A DNA stretch of 64,000 nucleotides from Phaeodactylum tricornutum CCAP 1055/1 (taxonomy: Eukaryota; Bacillariophyta; Bacillariophyceae; Surirellales; Neidiaceae): assembly GCF_000150955.2 (NCBI RefSeq), contig NC_011689.1, positions 434,001 to 498,000 on the forward strand. The letters run 5' to 3'. Under the pieces are notes generated by a model. The model was not told the DNA's origin. It did no database searches and saw nothing but the letters and a program-made list of their open reading frames with translations. This document shows positions 55,137 to 64,000 of this stretch, one piece after another (within the stretch, counting starts at the first letter, position 1; each line of letters begins with the position of its first letter). The translations under genes were made by a program, and so were the position numbers.

Positions 55137-55499
55137 TGGAAACCATAAACACGTATAAAAACGAACTATGAGTGTTTCCTTTTATAGTTGAAATTCATTT
55201 GTACGTCCCTTCCGTCGTCGACTAGATTTGTGTTGGTGTCAGGATAGTAGTATGTTTGGTGGTTTGAAAGTCTGTATGACCCGGAAGTGATGGCAACGGT
55301 CCCATCCAGACGTAGACTCGGCCTCGATGGAACCTTACGTTGTGCAGATGTAGCTGGTACCGTTACAGGTTAGACACAGTTATATGTGATCTATATAGAC
55401 GTCGTTCGTAGGCATTGGGTCGATTTGTGACGATAGACTCATTCGGGTGACGAGTTCTGTGCACGGCATGTTCATCTTCCTTGGACCCGTGCGGTTGGT
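55137..55499. other. Intergenic region
   Basis: 363 bp between ATP sulfurylase and the DNA ligase. No gene seen. Confidence 0.6.
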
Positions 55500-58176
55500 A
55501 TGAAGGCTGTCGTTACTCGTCTAGTTTGGCTATTCGTTTACGGCACCATGCTGCATCGGATAGGGCACGTGACGGGCAGGCGTGGTGGGATGGCAACCTT
55601 CGTACACGGTCCAAGACGAGCTAATCTCCGTTGTCGACCACACCACCCGTCACGGCTGCTTTGGGATGATACCGAGTTCCGTCGACCGTTCGGTCGCTTG
55701 TGGTCGTCCACGAGGATTCATCGGAGCGACGACGACGACGCGACTCGTACCGAACAACCCACCGACAATACCAACAACAACGAGAACGACACTACCGTCG
55801 TGATATACGAGGAACTGGTGCGATTGGCATCGGACCTGCGTCGTCACGACGCACTGTATTACGAATCGGAAATGGCGGTTTTGACGGACGACGAATTCGA
55901 CGCCTTGGTGTGTCGAGAAGCGGAACTCTGTCGGACGTATCCCTCCTTGCTCCAACGACTCGAACGTGAGAGTGGCTTGGGCGTACAAGCCACGCGGTAC
56001 GGAGGACGCGTCGGAAACGTTCTTTTGCCGACCACGACGACCGACCCCCAATGACGCGACCCGTATCGTCGTGGATCGGGTCAAACGTCCACACGTCCGG
56101 CCCATGCTGTCGTTGGATAACGTGCATCGAGAGGAAGAATTGCTGGCCTGGCTCGAACGCATTCGCAAGAAACTCACGGTAGATGATGGACCGTCCTCTC
56201 TCACCATTCTTACGGAACCCAAACTGGACGGACTTTCCTTGTCGTGTCGTTACGAACAACGTCAGTCCAACACAACACTGTACACTTTTGTTTGGGCTTC
56301 CACACGGGGAGACGGGAAACAGGGACAGGATGTGACACACGCGGTCCAACAAGGTAACCTGGTACCCTTGACACTCGATTGGGCCTCGTTGGTTGCCGAT
56401 CCGGAAAGTTACACCCATCCCAAGGTACTGGAAATTCGTGGCGAGATTGTACTCCCCACGACCGTCTTTCAATCCTTGGAAGGCGAAGGGTTGGCCTTTG
56501 CGAACGCCCGCAACGCGGCCAGTGGAATCTTGCTGCGCAAGGAAAGTATCACGGATCCGGTGGCATCCCAGGCATTGCGGGAAAAACTTTGTTTCTACGC
56601 GTACGATGTGGCCGGGGATGACGGATTCACCGTGAGTGGCGTACAACTTCGCCGTGTTCTCCCAACGCTCGGGTTTCGTGTACCAGAGCCGGTCGCCGTC
56701 ACCCGATTGCGCCTCAACAACACTACCGCATGGAACGTCAACGACATTCAGGCTCTTTTAAAATACCACCACTCCATGCAACATCATCGCCAAGGAAAGA
56801 AGACGTCACAAACGTACGGAGACTACGATATGGATGGTGCGGTACACAAAGTTTCCGAAAGCGATTTACGGATAATACTGGGACAATCCAATCGCGCACC
56901 ACGTTGGGCAATAGCCCACAAGTTTGCTCCATTGGCCGCTGTTACGACCTTGTTGGATATTACGGTGCAAGTGGGTCGGACCGGAGCTTTGACCCCGGTG
57001 GCCATTTTGCAGCCCGTGGAATTGGCTGGAGTCGTGGTGAGACGCGCCACCCTACACAACTTTGCGCATATGCAGCAGGTATTGGGATCCACTACCACAA
57101 TTGCCAAGGAAAGCTCCGTCTTGGTACGGCGTGCCGGTGATGTAATTCCTCAAGTGGTACAGCGAATCGCCGGCACTGATGCCGGTTCCAATAATGGATT
57201 CGACACAATTTCGGTGGCCTTTCCCGAAACGTGCCCAGCGTGTGGTTCGCCTGTTGTTACAGACGAAGTCAATAAAACAGCATCGAAAGAGACTGCGGGA
57301 CAGGTTTTGCGTTGCGGCGGCCCGCAATGGAACTGCACCCCTCGAGCGGTTGGTTCAATTGCGCACGCAGTTTCTCGTGACGCTCTAGACGTGACGGGGC
57401 TTTCCGAGGCGAGGATAATGCAACTCATCGAGGCAGGATTTATTTCCAGGCCCAGCGATATCTTTGCTTTGGCCAAGAGTCCGACTCAACTAGAAAAGTT
57501 AGCAGAAATGGATGGCTGGGGACCGAAATCGGCACAAAATCTTGCGGCGGTGGCTAATCGTATTGCAAAGAATGGGATCTCACTTTCCCGATTCGTATAC
57601 TCGCTAGGAATTCGGTTTTCTGGCGTACACTCTTCAGCCCTTATTGCGGCAGCTTACGGTTCGGTGGAAGACTTTTTGAAGGATGTCGAGGCGGCTTCGA
57701 CTTTACCGATAAAGCAGGTGCAAGACCAGGAAAGCAACGATGAACAGGTGCAATCTTTCGCACGTCTCAGGGAAGAAACTGATATCACCAAAGGCATCGG
57801 ACCCGTTTTGCTAAACTCGCTCGATACTTTTGCTCAGGATCAGGAGCTTGTCGAGGCTGCGGAATCGCTTGCCTCAAGTATTCTGGTGCTGGCCGACGAT
57901 TCGGCTATGGTAGTGTCCACGCTTGCTACAACTGGCCCACTACAAGACATGGCTGTTGTTTTTACTGGCTCGATATCGGAAATGTCAAGGAGCGAAGCCA
58001 AGAAATGGGCCAAGGTGATGGGGGCCAAGTCCACACCGGGCTCAATCAGCAAGTTGACTGGTTTAGTAGTGGCAGGAGAGAAAGGAGGAAAGAAGCTGGA
58101 GCAAGCAGAAAAGCTCGGTGTACGAATTATTGCTACCGAAGAGTTTCTTCAAATGGTAAATAAGTTTAGACGATAA
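55500..58176 (+). CDS. ligA: Bacterial-type NAD+-dependent DNA ligase, apparent frameshift
   Basis: Starts at the ATG at 55500 with about 90 basic, organelle-targeting-like residues. The Ia domain follows (ALYYESEMAVLTDDEFDALV). The frame ends at a TGA at 56052. The adenylation domain continues in another frame from about 56045 without loss (DPxxDATRIVVDRVKRPHVRPMLSLDN). A run of five Cs at 56046-56050 has one C too many for continuity. All LigA parts follow: EPKLDG with the adenylated Lys (about residue 241), RGDGKQGQD, EIRGEIVLP, DGAVHKV, the OB fold, a four-Cys zinc site (CPACG ... LRCGGPQWNC), helix-hairpin-helix repeats and a C-terminal BRCT domain (VVFTGSISEMSR). It seals nicks using NAD+ instead of ATP. 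Intact length would be about 891 residues. Eukaryotes normally lack LigA, so bacterial or endosymbiotic transfer and organelle use are likely. Confidence 0.9.
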
Positions 58177-58216
58177 TAGATGTACTGCTACGTTTTCGTT
58201 TTTTAGAGTCCCCGGT

Positions 58217-60493
58217 CTAAAAGTTTGGAGTACTCTTGTGTTCATCCGTGTCGATGTCATTCAAATCTTCATAATACATGCTTGGCAAATTCAACGACGA
58301 ACGAATGACCATTGACTTGGAAGAGGTAATAGGTTTGAAAAGGCTGGTATGGCGAATGCGGTCGTTGAATCGAGGGTTGAAGCGCATTGCCATAACAAAT
58401 CCAAGGCATCCGCCGAGAAGGGCAACAACGGTACCTCCAATAATCAACAGCCAAAGGGGAGGACCACCGCTCTCGTACTGCAAAAAGTACTCGTCGTCAC
58501 TGAATCCGAACGAGTCATCGTCGCTTATCGTTCGGTTTTCTTCCACCAACATGGCAATTCCTCCAAAATCGCATGTGGCACCCTCCAATCGATGCTGTTC
58601 GAAGTAGTCACTCAAGATTGGCTTGGCTGCTTCTTCCAGGTCTTTTCCAGTCTTGCTAAGAGCTGCTTTCCCTTCTGGGGTATCGGCTCTGTTCTCCGCA
58701 TTCAAAATATAATCCATAGCGCTGCGAATTGCTCGGTCTATTTGGCCACGCTTGAGAACACAGCGGAACGCGCCCTTGTCTTCGCGGAGGCATGCATTCA
58801 GAATCTTTTCGTTGCCCGCCAAATTACCACGCGGAATCCATCCTCGCTCCAACGCGGCCATATACGACCACTGCGGTTCGTACAAGTCCGTTCGAAAGTT
58901 CCAAAAGTAAAATCCGTGTCCAATACCTGAGAACGCGTCAATCTTTTTCATCGCGAGTCGCTGCATTACGTTGTCGGTATCGTCCAAAACCTTTGGGATA
59001 TTAGGAGGCGCCCGTATCCAGTCCTGCCCCGTCAAAGGATTGTCGCTCGTTTCCTTCCGCCAGTCTCGACTACCTGGGCACAATCCAAACACGGGCCCGG
59101 ACAAACCCGATCCGTACGGACCCTGAATCGGTTTGGAAGGATCTACCGGAGTTCCGGGTTGACCGGGTCCCATGTACGGTTCGGCACAAGGTGTGAACTT
59201 GCATGGCAAACGTGGGAAACCAGGTAAGTTGTCGTTGAACCCATTGAGCCACATGGCGCAATTGTCCGTTGCCAGCGACCATTCGCCGACAATTACAGGT
59301 CCAAAAGCTCGTTCCATTGTGGCAATGTTCGATTTTTGTTGGCACGCATCCGTGAAGAAACCTATCCGAGAATCAGGGTCACGCCAAGCTTGGTAAATAT
59401 GCGTGTCCAGTGCACGTTCGGGACAGCCTTCCATAAAACCACCCCAAAAGTCGGGACCGAAGCGAAAGCCGTCATGCATGACATATTTCCAGAAAGGTGC
59501 CTTTAATTTGACAATGAGGTATCCTTCCCAGTAAAAGCGTTTGAGCGTATCGATCGGAGTGTACTGCCATGGTTCATTTAGTGGCTCCAATCCCAGTACC
59601 GCCGGGTGTTCAGCATAGCGGGTGACAACATCTAGCACGACCTTCAGCGAATGCTGAATATTAGCGTAGTTGATGGAGGAATACGAGGCCGTCTGGGGGT
59701 CAAAATCTCCAACCCAGGCAGCGGAACGAATCGGCCAGTGTTCAAAAGTGGTGAGTCCCGAGAATTCACTATTCAAATTGGAAGTCCACCGAAATCCCAT
59801 GGTCTTTCCTGAATTGTCGAACCCGTTCTGCGAATCCTTGGCGGTATGTATGTCAATTAAAACCGAAAGACCGTGGCTGTAGGCCCAATCCAACAAGTTG
59901 TCCACGTAGTCCAGAGAGCCGTCCACGCACCCGTGGTAGGGTCCGTAGGGCCGGTACATGAAATCTCCCACGGGCAATCGCAACGAGTTGACGGCTCCCG
60001 ACTCGGCCAGCTGCTTGATTATGTCTTCGGTGACCCACGTCTCCCAGTGACGTCGCAACTGCCGGTTGGCTTCTTCTGGACCCAAGACCTCACAGAACGA
60101 GTACATGTCAAAGGCCGTGGTGTTCTCTCCCTGATTGAGAAACTGGTAAAAGAGGCTCGGCGTAATCCAGGGTTCCAGCACCATCCAACCGCCGAGATTG
60201 ACGCCGCGGATCTGATTATTGAACGGACGAGCGTGCTCATCGGCGGTACAAGTCATGGTCTTGTTGTGGGCGATGAAGTGACGGAACGGAATCGAATCAT
60301 TCAAGTCCTTCGCGGGAACGGCGGACAGGTTCAAGAAAGGGGCATCCATTCCGAAAGCATCGGTTTTCTTGTCGTGTGCGGAAGCATCGGTGTTGTCGGC
60401 TTCCGCGACGCATCCGGACACGGTTAAAAGCGCCAGCCAAAGGAAAACTTTGGCTATACGAGCCCATGTCTTGGCAGTGTGAAGCAACGGCAT
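58217..60493 (-). CDS. GH5 exo-beta-1,3-glucanase with membrane anchor
   Basis: 758 residues from the ATG at 60493, single exon. The signal peptide is residues 1-30 (VFLWLALLTVSGCVAEA). The GH5_9-type fold starts with IRGVNLGGWMVLEPWITPSLF, as in yeast exo-1,3-beta-glucosidases. The acid/base is Glu307 in LNEPW and the nucleophile Glu404 in VIVGEWS. Residues up to about 600 complete the catalytic domain. A single membrane segment (WLLIIGGTVVALLGGCLGFVMAM, near 695-717) and a 40-residue tail follow. It would release glucose from beta-1,3-glucan, the bond of chrysolaminarin, in the vacuole or at the cell surface. Convergent with the ligase gene, 40 bp apart. Confidence 0.93.
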   Translation of the reverse strand: MPLLHTAKTWARIAKVFLWLALLTVSGCVAEADNTDASAHDKKTDAFGMDAPFLNLSAVPAKDLNDSIPFRHFIAHNKTMTCTADEHARPFNNQIRGVNLGGWMVLEPWITPSLFYQFLNQGENTTAFDMYSFCEVLGPEEANRQLRRHWETWVTEDIIKQLAESGAVNSLRLPVGDFMYRPYGPYHGCVDGSLDYVDNLLDWAYSHGLSVLIDIHTAKDSQNGFDNSGKTMGFRWTSNLNSEFSGLTTFEHWPIRSAAWVGDFDPQTASYSSINYANIQHSLKVVLDVVTRYAEHPAVLGLEPLNEPWQYTPIDTLKRFYWEGYLIVKLKAPFWKYVMHDGFRFGPDFWGGFMEGCPERALDTHIYQAWRDPDSRIGFFTDACQQKSNIATMERAFGPVIVGEWSLATDNCAMWLNGFNDNLPGFPRLPCKFTPCAEPYMGPGQPGTPVDPSKPIQGPYGSGLSGPVFGLCPGSRDWRKETSDNPLTGQDWIRAPPNIPKVLDDTDNVMQRLAMKKIDAFSGIGHGFYFWNFRTDLYEPQWSYMAALERGWIPRGNLAGNEKILNACLREDKGAFRCVLKRGQIDRAIRSAMDYILNAENRADTPEGKAALSKTGKDLEEAAKPILSDYFEQHRLEGATCDFGGIAMLVEENRTISDDDSFGFSDDEYFLQYESGGPPLWLLIIGGTVVALLGGCLGFVMAMRFNPRFNDRIRHTSLFKPITSSKSMVIRSSLNLPSMYYEDLNDIDTDEHKSTPNF

Positions 60494-61086
60494 CCCTATG
60501 GTTCAATCGGTGGATGACCACGAACGTTCCTTTCTTGATATATTTTATATTCTTGATCAAACAAGAAAGTGTCTACTGGTAAGCTTGAACGGACGGAGAG
60601 AAAATGGCGTATCAGCTTTGGTTCCATGGAACAAAAGTGAGGCTGAAAATGAACACGCCAAGCCTCGCTTTTCTTCTTTCGCAATCTTTGTGAAGCTGTT
60701 GGAACCAGAAACTATACGGGTTTCTCCATCGCCCATCAAAGATTTCTCTTTCGAGAAAATTCGCTATCGACACAGTTAGGTGGTGATGCAACGCTTGCCT
60801 GTGCGGTGTCAAGCAGACTGCGAATAATCGCGCCCGCCGGTCGGTGCCGGTTAGCAAAAAACGCTCGAGTACCTCTTACCAACTTAGTAGGGCCAGAGTA
60901 AGAGATTCTGGATTCCAGCAATGAGTGACTGTTGTACGGTACAGTCCGTGACTCGCAGTCAGCCAGCCTTCCCACCCTTTGCTAACATGACTGTAAATTG
61001 TACCGAGGAAACAATCCCAAAAAACTACGCTAACATATTGCTAAAACTTAGATTGAGTATTCCGTGGGAGTCGCTATCCATCCCCT
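60494..61086. other. Intergenic region
   Basis: 593 bp between the glucanase and the next minus-strand gene. No gene is supported. Confidence 0.6.
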
Positions 61087-62568
61087 TCAAAGCGAGGATT
61101 CTGTTGCCACCATCTTTTGCTTGCGCTGTCTTCGCCAAAGAAGCCAAGCCGTGCATACAGCGAGTGTCGCCAACAGGGCCATGAGTATCAGTGGAGAATA
61201 TTGGCGCGAAGACACTGTCGCATGGAAACCACGACGGGCTACCTCCTGCGTATCACCTTGTACGACAGCGCTGGGTAAAACTAAACGCACTCGGAATGGT
61301 TGGTGTTGCGTATGACTTTCACTCAGTAAGCGATCCACCGTAACAATGGCTTGCACCTGGAGTCGTCGCAGAAACATATTGCGTGATCTACCAATTCGCA
61401 GAATAGCTTCACCAACGATCTCTACCTCCGTGGCGTCAATAAAGGACGGTGGGAAAGCGACACCGTACTGAATGCACTCGTTACTAGGACAACCACCGCT
61501 GCTCTGGGGACCATCGAGTAAACCGGCCAGACTTGACGATGGACTACCGCTGGCCAGTACCGCGAGTTCGGTTGATCCGTACGTAATGGTGAGAGTCTCG
61601 ACAGAATCCAAATGGGCCAACGGATATTGAGCCGCGAAAAAGCAGAATGGAACCAAGTCGCCAATAACAATGGAGCTGGGCGCGGAGTCGCAAAGGTCAA
61701 CAGAAATTGCATACACAATCGTTCCGTCCGAATCAGTAGCGGGGGCTGCGGATGCCGTATCGAGAAAATTGACACTTTCAATGTCAAGGCTAGAATCAAC
61801 ATTTACTTTGATGGCAATCTATGCGCACAAGAAAAAGTGGACAAGTATCGTGAGACTAAATTGCGACCGCGCCCACCAAAGTGTTTCGTGGTCGAATACC
61901 TACCTCTCGGCTATTCTGGTCGGTCGCACCATCCGTAAGTATAAATTTAACACACACGACAAGATCGGCGCCACTACCGTCAGTGTAGTAAAAAGGACTA
62001 GCCGAAGTGATGTTGCTGGCAAAGCTAAAGACAAAGGAGGAGGACGGATCGGTAATCGTCGTACTGTTACTGACTTCAATTTGATTGCCGGTGTAGAGCT
62101 CACCATCACAGGCGAGATCAATGTTGTTCTGAGCGTTGGAAGTGGGCACCCAAATCTCAAACCTTCCGGTGATATTGACACCGCCATCTCCATTCTTAAA
62201 GTCGACCGTGACGGTATCGATGGTATTTGAAACGTCGTCGAACCCAATATCGTACGTTCCTAAAAGTCCACGATGATTCTGTACACCCCGCAATGGTGAG
62301 AAAGCTTGGTGGCCATCGCAAATTGTAAAAAGTAGTAGTCATTTATGTCTTACCGCGTTCTCCGTATAATCGTGTACGCCATGATTGGTCAAAGAGTTTG
62401 CCTGTACGAAGCAGCCTAGGTGGAAAGAGAGCAGGGTGAGACTTGTCGCTCACGGGGCCCTAGTTCACAGTCAGCGCCACTTGCGGCTATCCTTGACGTA
62501 CTTTGTGTAACCAATAAAAGCAGAAAAGCAAGCAAGAAGAAGTGTCGATCACTCCGGCTATTGTTCAT
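61087..62568 (-). CDS. Type I membrane surface protein, four exons
   Basis: Exons 62568-62454, 62415-62354, 62278-61904 and 61818-61087 join in phase to 427 residues. The introns are 38, 75 and 85 nt, all GT-AG. The signal peptide is HFFLLAFLLLLVTQSTS. The ectodomain of about 340 residues is beta-rich with several NxS/T sites and scattered Cys (ADCELGPRCF, DLACDGE, SVDLCDSA, PFCFF, GGCPSNECIQYG). One membrane segment (YSPLILMALLATLAVCTAWLLW) is followed by a basic tail (RRQRKQK). I do not recognise the family. The partial gene at 63481 is a paralogue: both share the block NECIQY and, about 30 residues later, a basic LxIGxSR stretch, and both have a hydrophobic C-terminus. The first intron is unusually short; without it the frame stops at a TAG. 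Confidence 0.8.
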
Positions 62569-63480
62569 GGTTGCACGAAATCAACGAAAATCAAGGCATG
62601 CAGATGTGGAGCTTTTTTCGAATGGGGGTTTCCATCCAAAAAAAAAGCACACGCAAACTCCGAGGGAGCGCTGGACTCCAGACAGCGAAGGACTGTTCGT
62701 GTGGGGACTGTTCGTGTGTGTGTGGGTGGGTGTGTTCCTGTTATACTGACTGTGAATTCGATTGCTGCTCGTCCGCTGTACTCGAAAGAGACTGTCCCTC
62801 TTACGGAGCGCTGATACGACTACATGAGAGCGAACATTGAAAATTCAATTTGGACAACCCAAGAATAGAAAGTCACGTACAGCATGTGGTAGCTGGTGGC
62901 AGTGAAACTCTTTCGTCCATCTCCCCTACCAGTGTCCAGTTACTTATATGTTTTGCGTCTGACGAATTAGCGTTTCTGACATGCAAGACTGCGGTTTTGC
63001 CTAATGGATCCCGTCTAATCAACTCCACATATCCTACCGTTATTGATGTGTGTTCCTCGATACTTGAGGATTCTCGACGATGGAAATGTTACGCTTCTTT
63101 GGATTCCCAACGACTGACACGGCAAGAATCGCGAAACGGAGCGGCGTTCGTTGGTCAACTCTGTACAGCGAGTTCTCAATTCCGGTCATGAGAACGCTCC
63201 GGAGAAAATTTCAAAACAACGATCCAATCCCGTTTCCTCTCCGGAGTCGTTGTCGGCGCCGGCCTTGTGTCTACCCCGCCCATCAGTCGTGCGTGCTGGC
63301 GAAACTACCTACCGATAACTCTCATGAGCTATCCCATCAAGGGACGGGATGGGCCCCCACGTCACTCCGGAAGGGTGAGTACACATCCGTGCCGTACTCC
63401 CGTCCTTTTACTACTGCTTTCTAGAAGAAAATTGCGTAGTATACTAGTGGTTGGTTCAAAGTTTGTGTATTCATCGTGGA
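62569..63480. other. Intergenic region between the two surface-protein genes
   Basis: 912 bp. No gene is supported; the plus-strand open frames near 62850-63557 have no recognisable content. TGACTGTGAA (complement of the recurrent motif) at 62747-62756 is about 180 bp upstream of the start at 62568. Confidence 0.5.
62747..62756 (-). promoter_or_regulatory. TTCACAGTCA motif upstream of the type I membrane protein
   Basis: On the coding strand of the downstream gene it reads TTCACAGTCAG, the same as before the BTB gene. Confidence 0.4.
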
Positions 63481-64000
63481 CTACCGAAGAGCAACCGAGA
63501 GCACAAAGGCTCCCAAAGTCAGGACCGGAAGAGACCAGCTCCAACGAATCGAGATAGAGGCAATTGAATCAGATAAAAAGCCGGGAAGAAAAATAGTCGA
63601 TTGGAACGACCTTCTTTGGACGACTTCCTCTAGGCTTCGACTCGGTTCCAAGCGTGCTCGCAGCGTGCGTCGAGAGCTACCAATGCCGAGAACAACGTTT
63701 CCCAGGATATCAACCTGCAGGTCAGCTCCTGTTGCAAATATGGCATACACTAGTACATCGTATTGTATACACTCGTTGACAACACAATCGTCACCACTGG
63801 CAATGAGGCCGTAGAAATTCTCTGCACCCGTTGCGGCTTCGCCGCCCGAAATAATATCTTGCGTGATGCTTCCCGACCGGAAGGAGAGGTCCTGAACACT
63901 AATAATGCGTGACAAGGGAAAGTCTAAAGCCTTGATACAAATGGGAATGGGCACTCCGGGTACGGGCGTATCGGTAAAACCGGTGCAGAGGTCGGCTTTC
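63481..64000 (-). CDS. Membrane surface protein, paralogue, partial
   Basis: The frame ends at 63481 and is open through the right edge of the window, so only the last 172 codons are seen. It contains ADLCTGFTDTPVPGVP, a beta-rich stretch with DDCVVNECIQYD, and LGIGSSRRTLRARLEPS, matching the same blocks of the gene at 61087. It ends in a hydrophobic segment (WSWSLPVLTLGAFVLSVAL) followed by a single Arg. With no cytosolic tail, this could be a GPI-anchor signal instead of a true transmembrane helix. The two genes are tandem on the minus strand. Confidence 0.7.
   Translation of the reverse strand, partial: KADLCTGFTDTPVPGVPIPICIKALDFPLSRIISVQDLSFRSGSITQDIISGGEAATGAENFYGLIASGDDCVVNECIQYDVLVYAIFATGADLQVDILGNVVLGIGSSRRTLRARLEPSRSLEEVVQRRSFQSTIFLPGFLSDSIASISIRWSWSLPVLTLGAFVLSVALR

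Noticed and set aside
55792-56646. 284-codon open frame antisense to the DNA ligase
   Set aside because: Shadow of the LigA adenylation domain; no independent features.
62850-63557. Plus-strand open frames between the two surface-protein genes
   Set aside because: Overlapping frames without domains; the last one runs antisense into the partial surface-protein gene.
1-64000. CRISPR arrays, insertion sequences, LTR or virus-like elements
   Set aside because: No spaced repeats, transposase, reverse transcriptase, integrase or capsid motifs and no long terminal repeats were seen.

Overview
The window is nuclear DNA of a diatom, most likely a pennate one of the Phaeodactylum tricornutum type. 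The evidence is dense gene packing, short GT-AG introns (mostly 38-220 nt), spacers of only 40-100 bp between convergent genes, and several proteins that begin with a signal peptide ending in an A-F junction (SAAF, GFAF, AKAF, STAF, ASAF), the bipartite plastid import signal of diatoms. Other diatom marks are Ser/Lys/Gly-rich secreted proteins and a GH5 exo-beta-1,3-glucanase that fits chrysolaminarin metabolism. The species name is inference. I see 29 protein-coding genes and no rRNA, tRNA, CRISPR array, transposon or virus-like element that I can support.

Layout. 0-14 kb: a plastid GST-like protein, a seven-exon gene for a 2326-residue flavoprotein with a membrane C-terminus, and a phosphatidylinositol 4-kinase. 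15-19 kb: two tandem secreted proteins with a Ser/Lys/Gly tract. 20-29 kb: a BTB protein, an amino-acid permease, a coiled-coil secreted protein, a RING-H2 membrane ligase and a divergent RuvX/YqgF-fold protein. 30-32 kb: two tandem charged helical LEA/Hsp12-like proteins. 32.6-43.7 kb: a group rich in plastid-targeted proteins (PDZ, carotenoid-desaturase-like, Gfo/Idh/MocA, 2OG-Fe(II) oxygenase) surrounding three secreted beta-rich paralogues, two of them head to head. 44-52 kb: SDHB, a CobW/ZNG1 GTPase, an MFS transporter, a globin-like protein and a membrane-anchored kinase-like protein. 53-64 kb: plastid ATP sulfurylase, a bacterial-type NAD+-dependent DNA ligase, the exo-glucanase, and two tandem surface-type membrane proteins, the last running off the window.

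Most promising observations: (i) the giant flavoprotein, whose domain combination I do not recognise; (ii) the head-to-head beta-rich pair, with nearly identical 3' ends suggesting gene conversion and two TGACACC palindromes in the shared promoter; (iii) a third paralogue with a GC-AG intron at a different place; (iv) the nuclear NAD+ ligase; (v) a 38-nt intron in a membrane-protein gene; (vi) a recurrent upstream motif TTCAC(A/T)GTCA. Four host genes (LEA-like A, CobW, MFS, LigA) each carry one apparent single-base lesion, so sequence accuracy should be checked before any is called a pseudogene.
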